Shown: in pieces, positions 16,537 to 25,927 of the stretch
How the letters are laid out: every line of letters starts with the position of its first letter
Numbering within the stretch: the stretch's first letter is position 1
NCBI GenBank assembly: GCA_002323795.1
Contig: DCPZ01000077.1
Span: forward strand, 22,557-73,673
From: Flavobacteriales bacterium UBA1531
Lineage (GTDB): Bacteria > Bacteroidota > Bacteroidia > Flavobacteriales_D > Sanyastnellaceae
Length of the DNA: 51,117 nt
Reading direction: 5' to 3'
The notes under the pieces: model-generated
What the model saw: the letters and a program-made list of their open reading frames with translations, nothing else
The model's database searches: none
Told to the model about the DNA's origin: nothing
Made by a program: the position numbers and the translations under genes

Positions 16537-18780
16537 ATGAACGCTTCTACTGCACCCGCCACATTGGACCAAGCCCAGGAAATGGGCCTGACAGCCGATG
16601 AATTTCAGAAAATCCAAGAGATTCTGGGGCGTGTGCCCAATTTCACTGAAATGTGCATTTACTCGGTGATGTGGAGTGAGCATTGCTCGTATAAAAACTC
16701 CATCAAGTACCTCAAGACGCTGCCCAAAGAAGGTGATCATATGTTGGTCAAAGCAGGAGAGGAAAATGCTGGGATTGTGGACATCGGCGATGGTTTGGGC
16801 TGCGCGTTCAAAATCGAGTCGCACAACCACCCGTCTGCACTTGAGCCTTATCAGGGCGCAGCAACGGGTGTGGGGGGGATTAATAGGGATATTTTCACCA
16901 TGGGTGCGCGACCAATTGCGCAGCTGAATAGCCTGCGTTTCGGTGATTTGAATCACCCTCGAACGAAGTGGCTGCTGGAAGGCGTGGTGAAAGGCATTGG
17001 TGATTATGGCAATAGCTTTGGCGTGCCCATCGTAGGAGGTGAAGTCTTTTTTGATCCATGTTACCAGGTCAATCCATTGGTGAATGCGATGTCCGTAGGT
17101 ATTCTGGAAACGGATAAAATCATCAGTGCTACTGCCTCTGGCATCGGAAATGCCGTATACATTGTCGGTTCGGCAACAGGGAAGGACGGAATCCAAGGCG
17201 CTTCATTTGCATCAAAGGACATTACAGCAGAGAGCGCCAACGACTTGCCTTCAGTGCAGGTTGGAGATCCTTTTCAGGAAAAGTTGTTGCTTGAGGCGAC
17301 GCTTGAGTTGGCGGCTACGGATGCAGTCAGAGGCATGCAGGATATGGGTGCGGCGGGGATCACTTGTTCCACATCAGAAATGTCAGCAGCGGGAGAAGTT
17401 GGGATGGATATTTATTTGGATGATGTGCCCTTGAGGCAAGATGACATGCAGCCTTTTGAGATTTTATTGAGTGAATCACAAGAGCGCATGTTGGTTGTTG
17501 TTGCTCAGGGCCAAGAGACATTGGTAGAAAGTATTTTTGAAAAATGGGACCTGCATGCCGTGCGTATCGGTGTCGTAACAGAGGGGAATCAATTGCGTTA
17601 CTTCAAAGGGGGTGAATTGATTGCACAGGTGCCGGCCGACACGCTGGTTTTGGGCGGTGGTGCTCCGGTTTACGATCGAGAATATTCGGAGCCGGCGTGG
17701 TATGCAGATGCACAAGCTTGGGATGCATCTTCTGTCCCTGTACCGAGTTTGGCTGAAGTCAAAAACATTGCAGAGCAATTGATTGAGTTGCCCAATATTG
17801 CATCGAAGCGATGGGTTTGGGAGCAATACGACAGCATGGTTGGCACATTGAATCGCGGAACAAACCGGCCTTCTGACGCAGGTGTGGTAAGTGTGCGTGG
17901 CACAAAGAAAGCCTTGGCGTTGACGGTGGATTGCAATGCGCGTTATGTGGAAATGGATCCCGAGGTTGGTACGGCCATTGCCGTCGCAGAAGCTGCGCGC
18001 AACATCACATGCAGTGGAGGGACACCCAGTGCAATTACCAATTGCCTGAATTTCGGTAATCCCTACAACCCTGAAGTGTATTGGCAATTTGTCAAGGCCA
18101 TTGAAGGCATGAGCCGTTCTTGTCGGTTTTTCAATACACCTGTTACAGGAGGTAACGTGAGTTTTTACAATCAATCGGCTCAACCAGATGGTACTGCAAT
18201 ATCGGTGTTCCCGACGCCGACCATTGGGATGGTCGGAATCATCGAAGACCGTGATTTTCACATGTCTTTGAATTTCAAGGAGAAGGGAGAGTTGATTTTC
18301 ATGCTCGGAGAAACCACCAATTGCATCAATGCATCGGAATATCTCAGCAGTATTGTAGGAGTCAAGCGCTCACCTGCCCCTCATTTTGATTTGGAGGCAG
18401 AAGGCAAAGTACAAGGATGTGTTCGCAAGGCGATTGAGCGCGGTTGCATTGAAGCTGCCCATGATGTGGCAGACGGAGGCTTATTTGTGACGTTATTGGA
18501 AATGGCGATGCCTTCGGGGTTAGGTTTTGATTTGGTAACAGACGATGACATTCGACTGGATGCCTTTCTTTTCGGAGAAGGCCAGGGACGTATTGTAATC
18601 AGTTGCAAAGAGAATCAGCAGGATCGTCTACTCGACTTGATTGAAGAGTTCGAAATCCCCATTGTATTGCTGGGACACGTCACCAAGGGCAAAATTCACG
18701 TTGACGGGGAGGCGTTTGGCTTCTGTCAGGAATGGCGAAACACCTACGACAATGCTTTGGAAGAAGAATTAATGGATTGA
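16537..18780 (+). CDS. purL: phosphoribosylformylglycinamidine synthase subunit PurL (small form)
   Basis: Catalyses ATP-dependent conversion of FGAR to FGAM in purine synthesis, together with PurQ (glutaminase) and PurS. At 747 residues it is the small PurL type and lacks the N-terminal PurS-like and C-terminal PurQ-like domains of the roughly 1,300-residue form. Signatures are MWSEHCSYKNS near 48, SHNHPSALEPYQGAATGVGG near 100-119, GGEVFFDPCY, DMGAAGITCSTSEM and TGGNVSFYNQ. The ATG at 16537 fits the family; a TTG at 16528 would add three residues. purS and purQ are not in this window. Confidence 0.95.
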   Translation: MNASTAPATLDQAQEMGLTADEFQKIQEILGRVPNFTEMCIYSVMWSEHCSYKNSIKYLKTLPKEGDHMLVKAGEENAGIVDIGDGLGCAFKIESHNHPSALEPYQGAATGVGGINRDIFTMGARPIAQLNSLRFGDLNHPRTKWLLEGVVKGIGDYGNSFGVPIVGGEVFFDPCYQVNPLVNAMSVGILETDKIISATASGIGNAVYIVGSATGKDGIQGASFASKDITAESANDLPSVQVGDPFQEKLLLEATLELAATDAVRGMQDMGAAGITCSTSEMSAAGEVGMDIYLDDVPLRQDDMQPFEILLSESQERMLVVVAQGQETLVESIFEKWDLHAVRIGVVTEGNQLRYFKGGELIAQVPADTLVLGGGAPVYDREYSEPAWYADAQAWDASSVPVPSLAEVKNIAEQLIELPNIASKRWVWEQYDSMVGTLNRGTNRPSDAGVVSVRGTKKALALTVDCNARYVEMDPEVGTAIAVAEAARNITCSGGTPSAITNCLNFGNPYNPEVYWQFVKAIEGMSRSCRFFNTPVTGGNVSFYNQSAQPDGTAISVFPTPTIGMVGIIEDRDFHMSLNFKEKGELIFMLGETTNCINASEYLSSIVGVKRSPAPHFDLEAEGKVQGCVRKAIERGCIEAAHDVADGGLFVTLLEMAMPSGLGFDLVTDDDIRLDAFLFGEGQGRIVISCKENQQDRLLDLIEEFEIPIVLLGHVTKGKIHVDGEAFGFCQEWRNTYDNALEEELMD

Positions 18781-18849
18781 ACTTACAGGTAGCCGCGCCA
18801 TTTGAATTGCAATGCAAAACAAATCGAACTTAATGCCGTTTAGAAAGCG

Positions 18850-19644
18850 ATGAAACAGTGGATCCTATTCATCTTCAGTCGTTCCTTTTTGCGTTCGATC
18901 GTGCGCATCGCTGGGTTGTGGTTATTGATTCTGGGTGGTCTCTGGTTCTATTTAAAGTTTTACAGCCGTCCAGATGCCATTCAAGTTTTGCCCACGTTGA
19001 AAGGAATGGAACTTGCGGAGGCTGAACAAGCTTTGGAGGATCTTGGCCTAGAAGTGGTGCACCTCGATAGCATTTACAGCAGAAATGGAAGGCCATTTGA
19101 GGTGATTGAGCAGGTTCCTCCTCCGGGCGCCAAGATCAAATCAGGTCGACGAATTTATATCACGACCTACCGCAGCACGCCACCTTTCGAAAAAATTGGT
19201 ATTACGGAGGGGCAAGAGCCTGGTATCGCTCGTGTAATTCTGGAGAACAAAGGATTTGAAGTGGAGGAAATTCTTGAGCCCAATTTGGCTTTAGTGGGGC
19301 GCGTCATTCGCATTGAAAATGAAAAAAGGCAAGTTTTGTCGGCAGACTTGCGCATGCCCAAAGGCTCAAAGCTCCGTTTAATCTCGGGCACCACGACGAA
19401 CGAGCTTGTTGCTGTTCCCAATCTCAAAGGCCTTACCCTCGACCTTGTCCGATTAAAATTGGTTTCGTCAAAGCTGAGTTTAGGATTGGTTGAATACGCT
19501 TCATCGGTAGAAGATGGCGGCGATTCATTGAGGGCTAAGGTTCTGGAACAGCATTTGGAACCATCTGATTTGAAAACAGTGGCGGCCGGCACAGAAATAG
19601 ATTTGTATCTTGGTCTGCGCTGGGATTCGGGAAGGCAGAAATGA
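18850..19644 (+). CDS. membrane-anchored PASTA-domain protein
   Basis: The 264-residue protein has one N-terminal membrane segment (about 17-37, IAGLWLLILGGLWFYLKF) and an extracytoplasmic part of three PASTA-like repeats starting near LPTLKGMELAEAEQAL, ITEGQEPGIARVILENKG and VPNLKGLTLDLVRLKL. PASTA domains bind peptidoglycan or muropeptides in kinases and PBPs, but here no catalytic domain is attached. A wall-sensing or scaffolding role is only an inference. It sits 69 nt after purL and 28 nt before a T9SS cargo gene. Confidence 0.85.
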   Translation: MKQWILFIFSRSFLRSIVRIAGLWLLILGGLWFYLKFYSRPDAIQVLPTLKGMELAEAEQALEDLGLEVVHLDSIYSRNGRPFEVIEQVPPPGAKIKSGRRIYITTYRSTPPFEKIGITEGQEPGIARVILENKGFEVEEILEPNLALVGRVIRIENEKRQVLSADLRMPKGSKLRLISGTTTNELVAVPNLKGLTLDLVRLKLVSSKLSLGLVEYASSVEDGGDSLRAKVLEQHLEPSDLKTVAAGTEIDLYLGLRWDSGRQK

Positions 19645-19672
19645 TCATTTCATCGTTATAGAATAGCTGAGT

Positions 19673-21646
19673 ATGCGAAACGAAAGTCGAATAATCGAGG
19701 GATTGATGGGGTTCATTTTATGCGCTGGAATCATGGGGTTTCAGCCGATCATAGCACAATCCACTCATTATCATGAAGTTGAGCGAGATTTAAGGTTTGT
19801 TCCAATTGAAAACGCAGCATCTCGTGCAGCTGAATCTCGCGTTCAAAGTCTGATAAACAATGCAGAACAGCAACAAAGAGGCGCCGCTATTGCCTTGCCA
19901 TTTTTTGATGATTTTTCGACGCCTTCGATCCCACTGTTCGATGGAATTATCGAAGGATTTGAAGCGTACCAAAGATGGGAATTGGGTTCTGCTAGGCAGA
20001 CTGAAACTTTTGCGATTGCATCGCCCACAATCGGAGCGGTCACTCTCGACGGATTGAATCGATTTGGAGAGCCCTACAATTTTGTGGAGGTGAATACATC
20101 CGGGTGGTGTGATACGCTGACTTCGCTGCCCATCGCCTTGAACGGCTATTTCCCAAAGTCCAATGTGCATCTGATGTTCCATTATGAAGCGGGAGGACGT
20201 GGCAATGCGCCGGATGCGGGAGAAGATCTTCTGATATTGGAATTTAAATCGACGGATGATGTTTCAGGTGAGATCTTTTGGACCGAGGTATGGTCATCAG
20301 ATAGTACATCCACGACTGCTTTCGAGCGCGTTTTCGTTCCTGTGGACCAGTTTCCATATCTGGTAAATGATTTTCAATTTCGATTCAGGAATTATGGAGC
20401 GCTAGCTGGCAACGTCGACTTGTGGCATCTGGACTATATTCTATTGGACGACCAAATCAATCCTACCGATTTTGAATTGGTCAGTGAGGTTGCCATTACA
20501 GAGCCAATCCCGACTTTTTTGCGAGACTTCACCCGAATGCCTTGGAATCATTTTGCAGCTAATCCGACATATTACATGCGTGACAGTTTACTCATGGAGC
20601 AGCGTAATTTTGGAACACAGGCCGACAACATCAATTGGGGGTTTTCAATTGATTATGACGGCAGTGTGGACGTTTATGAGACTGCTGTCCAAAACACCAA
20701 CGTCCAGCCAGAAACAGCCTTCAATACCACACTTTACATTGGTACAAATCCGTTGGGTGAAAGCTTTGTCTTCGACGCGTCTGTTGCGGACACTGCTGCG
20801 ACGTTTGCTGTCTCTGTTTGGCAAAGCTCAATTGGTCTGTTGCACACTGAGAAAGAGGGGGTTCCGGATAACGACAGCATTGTATTCCATCAAGTTTTTG
20901 ACAATGATTTTGCTTACGATGATGGTACAGCTGAAAAGGCCTACGCGCTCACAGCGGCGGGGGGTAAATTGGCCATGCGATACTCACTGGAGGTGCCTGA
21001 CACCCTGTTAGGTCTCGCTATACATTTCACACCTTACTACACGGATGCTGATGATGAAACGTTTTTGCTCAGAGCTTGGCAAGACAGTTTGGGGGTTCCT
21101 GGGGCTGAGCTATCGGAAAACTATGAATTTCACACGCCTCAATATTTCAATGACGGATACGATTTGTTTGCATTCTATGAATATGACGACCCCATTCCGG
21201 TGGAGGGGAATATTCACATTGGTCTCGTGCAGGCAAGCGAAATAGGATTGAACTTTGGGTTGGATAAGAATACAAATTCAAACGTGGGGCAACTTCACTA
21301 CTCCTTGGGACTGGGTGGAAGCTGGCTCAACTCTGAGATCCAAGGATCAGTCATGATTCGTCCGGTTTTGCGTGCTAACAAATCCGAAGTTTGGAGTGAG
21401 GTATCTGACAATATACGTTTGGATTTGGCGCTGCTCGCTTATCCCAATCCGGTCAACGGCAATGTTTGTCAAGTTCAAGTTCCGGCGGCATCGGCATGGC
21501 AGCTTTGGAGTGCAGAGGGTCGTTTATTGCAGTCGGGTCGATGGATGTCGCCTGGCTTATATGACTGTGATTTGACAGGTGTAGCGGCAGGGATGTATGT
21601 CTTAATCAATGACCGTGGACAAAGCGTCCAAATCATACGGAATTGA
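19673..21646 (+). CDS. secreted protein with T9SS type A C-terminal sorting domain
   Basis: Exported protein of 657 residues with unknown function. It has an N-terminal signal peptide (LMGFILCAGIMGFQPIIAQS). The last 75 residues show the type A sorting domain: LLAYPNPVNGNVCQV, then strands ending in AAGMYVLINDRGQSVQIIRN. Substrates with this domain pass the outer membrane by the T9SS and are often attached to anionic LPS. The middle contains beta-rich, aromatic, acidic segments that I cannot assign to a named family. The rluD-type gene starts 2 nt after the stop, so the two are probably co-translated. Confidence 0.85.
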   Translation: MRNESRIIEGLMGFILCAGIMGFQPIIAQSTHYHEVERDLRFVPIENAASRAAESRVQSLINNAEQQQRGAAIALPFFDDFSTPSIPLFDGIIEGFEAYQRWELGSARQTETFAIASPTIGAVTLDGLNRFGEPYNFVEVNTSGWCDTLTSLPIALNGYFPKSNVHLMFHYEAGGRGNAPDAGEDLLILEFKSTDDVSGEIFWTEVWSSDSTSTTAFERVFVPVDQFPYLVNDFQFRFRNYGALAGNVDLWHLDYILLDDQINPTDFELVSEVAITEPIPTFLRDFTRMPWNHFAANPTYYMRDSLLMEQRNFGTQADNINWGFSIDYDGSVDVYETAVQNTNVQPETAFNTTLYIGTNPLGESFVFDASVADTAATFAVSVWQSSIGLLHTEKEGVPDNDSIVFHQVFDNDFAYDDGTAEKAYALTAAGGKLAMRYSLEVPDTLLGLAIHFTPYYTDADDETFLLRAWQDSLGVPGAELSENYEFHTPQYFNDGYDLFAFYEYDDPIPVEGNIHIGLVQASEIGLNFGLDKNTNSNVGQLHYSLGLGGSWLNSEIQGSVMIRPVLRANKSEVWSEVSDNIRLDLALLAYPNPVNGNVCQVQVPAASAWQLWSAEGRLLQSGRWMSPGLYDCDLTGVAAGMYVLINDRGQSVQIIRN

Positions 21647-21647
21647 G

Positions 21648-22748
21648 ATGGTTGAGGCGAATCAAGCTTCAGGAGATTTACCAAGTGCTGATGCTGATGA
21701 CCAGTCTGGAGAAGAACTGTTCGAACACCATCAATTACTTGCTGATGCTCGACAGCAACCGCTTCGGGTCGATAAGTTTGTGCTGAATCTTGTTTCAAAC
21801 ATGTCGCGGACGAGGCTTCAAGCTGCGGCTAAAGCGGGTTATGTCCGCGTCAACGGTGCGTCAGTTAAGTCCAATCATAAGGTGAAGGCAGGGGATAAGG
21901 TGACCATTGAATTGCCCAATCCCATTCGGACGTTTGAGCTCATTCCTGAAGAGATGGCGTTGGATGTCTTGTTCGAAGACGATCACCTCATGGTCATCAA
22001 CAAACCGGCAGACTTAGTGGTTCATCCGGGCAATGGCAATTACACAGGTACTCTCGTTCACGGAGTGGCGTGGCACCTGTTGCAGCAGCAGAGGGAGTTG
22101 CCACCTGACTTATCCAGCGGTCGTCCGCGCGATGCTCAGTTCAACGAGGCAATCCCAAGGCCTGGATTGGTGCATCGTTTGGATAAGGACACAACTGGTG
22201 TGATGGTTCTTGGCAAAACAGAGAAGGCGATGACCTCCTTGAGTCAGCAGTTCTTCGAGCGTTCTGTTGATCGTCGCTATCTCGCTTTGGTGTGGGGTGA
22301 CTTGGAGAAGGATGGAACCATTGTCGGTCACATTGGCCGCAACCGTCGCAATCGCAGAATTCAGGCCGTATACGTCCATGGTGATGAAGGAAAGCATGCG
22401 GTAACGCACTATGAAGTATTGGAACGATTGGGTCCGGTGACCTTGGTGCAATGCAAGTTGGAGACGGGTCGCACCCACCAAATCCGGGTGCACATGGAGC
22501 ACAGCGGACATCCTTTATTCGGTGATGAATCCTATGGAGGAAACCGAGCGGTTAAAGGGGTTCGCGGCGGCAAGTATCAGGCATTTCTGAACAATTGCTT
22601 TGATGTACTTCCGCGTCAGGCATTGCATGCACGCTCTTTGGCTTTTTCGCATCCTACGACTCAAGAACGGATGACATTTGAGACCGAATTGCCACTGGAC
22701 ATGGTCACGGTTATTGACCGTTGGAAGTCTTATTTGGGCGGAGTGTGA
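21648..22748 (+). CDS. RluA/RluD-family 23S rRNA pseudouridine synthase
   Basis: The 366-residue enzyme isomerises uridine in large-subunit rRNA. An S4 RNA-binding domain occupies about residues 38-90 (RVDKFVLN, SRTRLQAAAKAGYVRVNG). The catalytic domain has NKPADLVVHPG and the active-site motif HRLDKDTTG at 176-184, where the Asp of HRLD (D179) is the family nucleophile. ETGRTHQIRVH and HPLFGDESYGG complete the signature. I use ATG 21648, 2 nt after the preceding stop; an ATG at 21609 would overlap that gene by 38 nt. The length and S4 domain fit RluD best, but the exact uridine target is not determined by sequence. Confidence 0.92.
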   Translation: MVEANQASGDLPSADADDQSGEELFEHHQLLADARQQPLRVDKFVLNLVSNMSRTRLQAAAKAGYVRVNGASVKSNHKVKAGDKVTIELPNPIRTFELIPEEMALDVLFEDDHLMVINKPADLVVHPGNGNYTGTLVHGVAWHLLQQQRELPPDLSSGRPRDAQFNEAIPRPGLVHRLDKDTTGVMVLGKTEKAMTSLSQQFFERSVDRRYLALVWGDLEKDGTIVGHIGRNRRNRRIQAVYVHGDEGKHAVTHYEVLERLGPVTLVQCKLETGRTHQIRVHMEHSGHPLFGDESYGGNRAVKGVRGGKYQAFLNNCFDVLPRQALHARSLAFSHPTTQERMTFETELPLDMVTVIDRWKSYLGGV

Positions 22749-22811
22749 GTCGAGCTAAGGCCAAAGCAAGGTTAAGGCAGGACGGACGAGCCACCTTCAA
22801 AGATGAACTTC

Positions 22812-23753
22812 TTACTTTCCCCTTGAGATGTGATCCAGAGCACGCTCGAACGAAGTACGTGTATCGATCACGCGACTGAATGTGAATTGAATGGTGCCGT
22901 AGCTGTCATTCGTTTCTGGGTTGCCTCTGAACGTGCCACCTTCACTGTAGCTGTGATTTGCGACATTTCCTGCGCTTGGATCATTGATGGCGGCTATGAC
23001 CGTAGCGTTCGATTGCGAGCTGATGGCTTCTGCAAGGGGTGAGAGGTATTCAGGATTGGCATACATGCCCGACAAATCATCTAAGTAATCCGTGAATGTT
23101 GCTCTCCAAGAACCCTCAACACCAAATATCCAGCCTTGTCCAATTCCAAATTCAAAGCCAAAGCCCATGGGAATTGCGGCGATAAAGGAAGCGTAGTCTT
23201 CCACTTGTCCCTCGGTGCGCAGTGGTCGTAAATCATACCAACGGTCTTCCCATTCGTTGTTGGGATCATCGGTGATTTGAGCCTGAGGATTGTGCAAAAC
23301 GCCATACACTCCCGTGAAGGCGAATGCCTTGAATGATAATTTTCCTGGTCGTGCGAAGTTCCTTGGATAGCTGGATTGCCCCAAATTGAACAGTGTAAAA
23401 TCCGTTCGAAAACCAAACTCGACCATTCGATTGCGGAAGTTCAGGTTACGCGCTTGTCGCGCTGGATCTTCTGCATTATGATCGGCTTGTCGAATGTGCA
23501 AATAGTTCACTTCTCCTGAAACACGTACATAGTCATTGGCTGCGTAGCGCAGAAAGGCACCGATCGCAGGTGAGGTTGTGATGATGTCAGCATCGAGCAA
23601 TGACGCACGTGGGTCGAACTTCCCTCCAATTTCTCCAAGGTAATTCGAACCGCCGACAGAAATTCCAATGGACATTGGAGTGTTCTGTGCATTGGAACAC
23701 AGGGTCCCGAAAATCACAGCAAAAAAGGCAATGGTATACTTCACGCTCTGCAT
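22812..23753 (-). CDS. outer-membrane beta-barrel protein, DUF6089-like
   Basis: Exported protein of 313 residues. A signal peptide (YTIAFFAVIFGTLCSNAQ) is followed by an SIGISVGGSNYLGEIGG strand typical of DUF6089-type Bacteroidota proteins. Alternating barrel strands follow, among them the FKAFAFTGVYGVLHNP and AAIPMGFGFEFGIGQGW strands and a late GTIQFTFSRVID strand. No function is established. An ATG at 23780 would add nine residues before the signal; I prefer 23753. It stands alone between convergent rluD and the ABC-F gene, whose stop lies 130 nt upstream. Confidence 0.7.
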   Translation of the reverse strand: MQSVKYTIAFFAVIFGTLCSNAQNTPMSIGISVGGSNYLGEIGGKFDPRASLLDADIITTSPAIGAFLRYAANDYVRVSGEVNYLHIRQADHNAEDPARQARNLNFRNRMVEFGFRTDFTLFNLGQSSYPRNFARPGKLSFKAFAFTGVYGVLHNPQAQITDDPNNEWEDRWYDLRPLRTEGQVEDYASFIAAIPMGFGFEFGIGQGWIFGVEGSWRATFTDYLDDLSGMYANPEYLSPLAEAISSQSNATVIAAINDPSAGNVANHSYSEGGTFRGNPETNDSYGTIQFTFSRVIDTRTSFERALDHISRGK

Positions 23754-23883
23754 ACGACGAAATTGCAGAATAGGTTGCAAGCAGTCAAGTGGAGCAGGTT
23801 ACTGATTTCGGTACTTTTAAACAGGGGTTATCAACAATACGCGCGCAATTATGCATCGACCGATGCGTCTTAGCCGCCATAAT

Positions 23884-25851
23884 TCAGATCAACTTTTCAC
23901 CTAACAGAGACCATTCCTCCATCGCATTGCTCAACTCATTTTGAACCGTTTCATATTGATAGGAGAGTTCAGTCATTTTGGCTCTATCGTCGGTTCCAAG
24001 AGCTGCGATTTCCGCATCTAGTGATTTCAAGGCGGTTTCCTTTTCGGAAATAATGCCTTCAAGCTTCTTGAACCGGTTTTGGTCTTTTCGTTCTTGTCGT
24101 TCTAATTCTTTTCGGGCTCGATAAGATTCTTTATTGGAAATTCCATCGTTGTTCTTATTGGTGTTTACTCGCTTTTCCGAAGTATGTTTTGCTTGGGGAG
24201 TTGGGATGTTTACTCCTTTTTCAGATTCGTAGGCGCGAATGCTGTTGGCATGTTTTTCGTGAAGGAATTGCTTAATGTCTCCGATGTATTGTTTTAGACC
24301 ATTGGGTTTTACCTCGTAGACCAATTCGGTCAAAGAATTGAGGAAGTCACGGTCGTGGGACACAACAATCAAGGTTCCGTCAAATGCTTGAAGAGCCTCC
24401 TTTAGAACCCCTTTTGCGCGTATATCGAGGTGGTTTGTAGGTTCATCAAGAATCAAGAGGTTGTAGGGATGAAGTAGCAGCTTGCATAGTGCAAGCCTCG
24501 CTTTTTCTCCTCCAGAAAGAACCTTCACTTTCTTGTCGGCATCTTCACCGCTGAATAGAAAGGCGCCAAGAATGCTTCGGAGGCGCTTCCGGATTTCACC
24601 GACTGCAACATCGTCCAATGTCTCATACACGGTGAGTTCGCCATCTAATTCTTCTGCTTGGTTTTGAGCATAGTAACCGATATCAACATTGTGTCCAATT
24701 GTCAAGTCGCCTGAATGAGATGCTAGCCCCATGAAGATTCGGGTGAGTGTGGTTTTTCCAGCGCCATTCTTCCCGACAAGCGCTACTTTTTGCTGTCGTG
24801 CCAAAATGAAATCGAGCCCTTCAAATACGGGCTTTCCATCGTATGACTTACTCAAGTTGGACGCCTCGATGCTCACTTTTCCGGATCGGGGAGCTGACGG
24901 AAATCGGAACCTGATATCTGCCTTGTCCATTGCATCAACTTCGATTCGCTCTAGTTTGTCCAGTTTTTTAATCAGCGATTGGGCGAAGGCTGCCTTGTTC
25001 TTTTTTGCGCGGAATTTATTGATTAGGACTTCGGTGTCTTCGATATATTTCTGTTGATTTTTGTATGCTTGTTCTTGCCGCATTCGTTCTTCCTCACGCC
25101 AAACTTGATATTTGGTGAAACTTGATTTGAAATCGAAAAGTTTAATTGGCGTGATTTCAATTGTTCTGGTGGTCAGATTGTCGAGGAAAGCTCGATCATG
25201 TGAAATCAAAAGAATGGAGCTTGAGGATTGCAATAGGAATCCTTCCAGCCATTCAATGCTTTCTAAATCCAAGTGGTTCGTCGGCTCATCGAGAAGAAGT
25301 AGCTCAGGACTGGCAAGCAGAAGCTTAGCGAGTTCAACCCGCATCTTCCAACCGCCTGAAAATTCACTCATTTTACGCCCCATATCCTCAGGCACGAATC
25401 CGAGTCCTTGAAGAATGCGTTGAACTTGTTCTTCTTGTGATGCGCCGCCTAAGATGTCAATCCGTTCGTTGGTGGTCGTAAGTTCTTCAATGAGACGTCC
25501 ATATTCGATGGATTCATAATCCGTGCGCTCCCCAAGTTCCTTCGTGATTTGTTCAAGCCGTGTTTCAAGATCTTGGACCTCAATGAACGCGCTGCTGGCC
25601 TCTTCGAGAATGGTCGCATCTTCATTGTGATCCATTTCTTGTGGCAAGTACCCAACCTTGGAGCCTTTTGGCATGGTGACCGTTCCGGTTGAAGGTGGGT
25701 TCACCCCTGCAATGATTTTAAGCAAAGTAGATTTTCCCGCGCCGTTTCGGCCAACCAGTCCCACTCGTTCACGCAGTCCTATGAATAGGTCGAGGTTTTC
25801 GAAGAGCGTGCGTTGTCCAAAATGGACGGCAATGTTAGATATGCTTAACAT
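23884..25851 (-). CDS. ABC-F family ribosome-associated ATPase (Uup/YheS type)
   Basis: Soluble protein of 655 residues with two ABC domains and no membrane segments, the ABC-F layout. The first domain has Walker A GRNGAGKST, signature FSGGWKMR and Walker B LLLDEPTNHLDL. The second has GKNGAGKTT, LSGGEKAR and LLILDEPTNHLDI. Between them lies the P-site tRNA interaction linker (FTKYQVWREEERMRQEQAYKN), and the C-terminus is a charged coiled coil. ABC-F proteins act on the ribosome in translation, and some give antibiotic protection; the sequence does not decide between these. It is separated from gldN by a terminator, so it should have its own promoter. Confidence 0.93.
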   Translation of the reverse strand: MLSISNIAVHFGQRTLFENLDLFIGLRERVGLVGRNGAGKSTLLKIIAGVNPPSTGTVTMPKGSKVGYLPQEMDHNEDATILEEASSAFIEVQDLETRLEQITKELGERTDYESIEYGRLIEELTTTNERIDILGGASQEEQVQRILQGLGFVPEDMGRKMSEFSGGWKMRVELAKLLLASPELLLLDEPTNHLDLESIEWLEGFLLQSSSSILLISHDRAFLDNLTTRTIEITPIKLFDFKSSFTKYQVWREEERMRQEQAYKNQQKYIEDTEVLINKFRAKKNKAAFAQSLIKKLDKLERIEVDAMDKADIRFRFPSAPRSGKVSIEASNLSKSYDGKPVFEGLDFILARQQKVALVGKNGAGKTTLTRIFMGLASHSGDLTIGHNVDIGYYAQNQAEELDGELTVYETLDDVAVGEIRKRLRSILGAFLFSGEDADKKVKVLSGGEKARLALCKLLLHPYNLLILDEPTNHLDIRAKGVLKEALQAFDGTLIVVSHDRDFLNSLTELVYEVKPNGLKQYIGDIKQFLHEKHANSIRAYESEKGVNIPTPQAKHTSEKRVNTNKNNDGISNKESYRARKELERQERKDQNRFKKLEGIISEKETALKSLDAEIAALGTDDRAKMTELSYQYETVQNELSNAMEEWSLLGEKLI

Positions 25852-25882
25852 AAGGTCGGCAAAGTTCGCGTTTTATTGGAGC

Positions 25883-25912
25883 AAAAAAAAGCCGGTCACA
25901 AGGACCGGCTTT
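25883..25912 (-). terminator. intrinsic terminator of the porP-gldKLMN unit
   Basis: A perfect 10-bp stem, AAAGCCGGTC (25888-25897) with GACCGGCTTT (25903-25912), and a 5-nt loop. On the minus strand it is followed by a run of eight T (25890-25883). It lies 15 nt downstream of the gldN stop. Polarity and T-run show it ends minus-strand transcription from the gld operon before the ABC-F gene. Confidence 0.9.
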
Positions 25913-25927
25913 CAAAATTCTGCAAGA

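Noticed and set aside
17476..18261. 261-codon open frame antisense to purL
   Set aside because: Lies wholly within a well-supported purL; the translation is rich in Cys, His and Arg with no recognisable domain; a shadow frame.
23853..23866. GCATCG/CGATGC palindrome downstream of the ABC-F gene as a terminator
   Set aside because: The stem is short, has a 2-4 nt loop and lacks a T-run in either direction.
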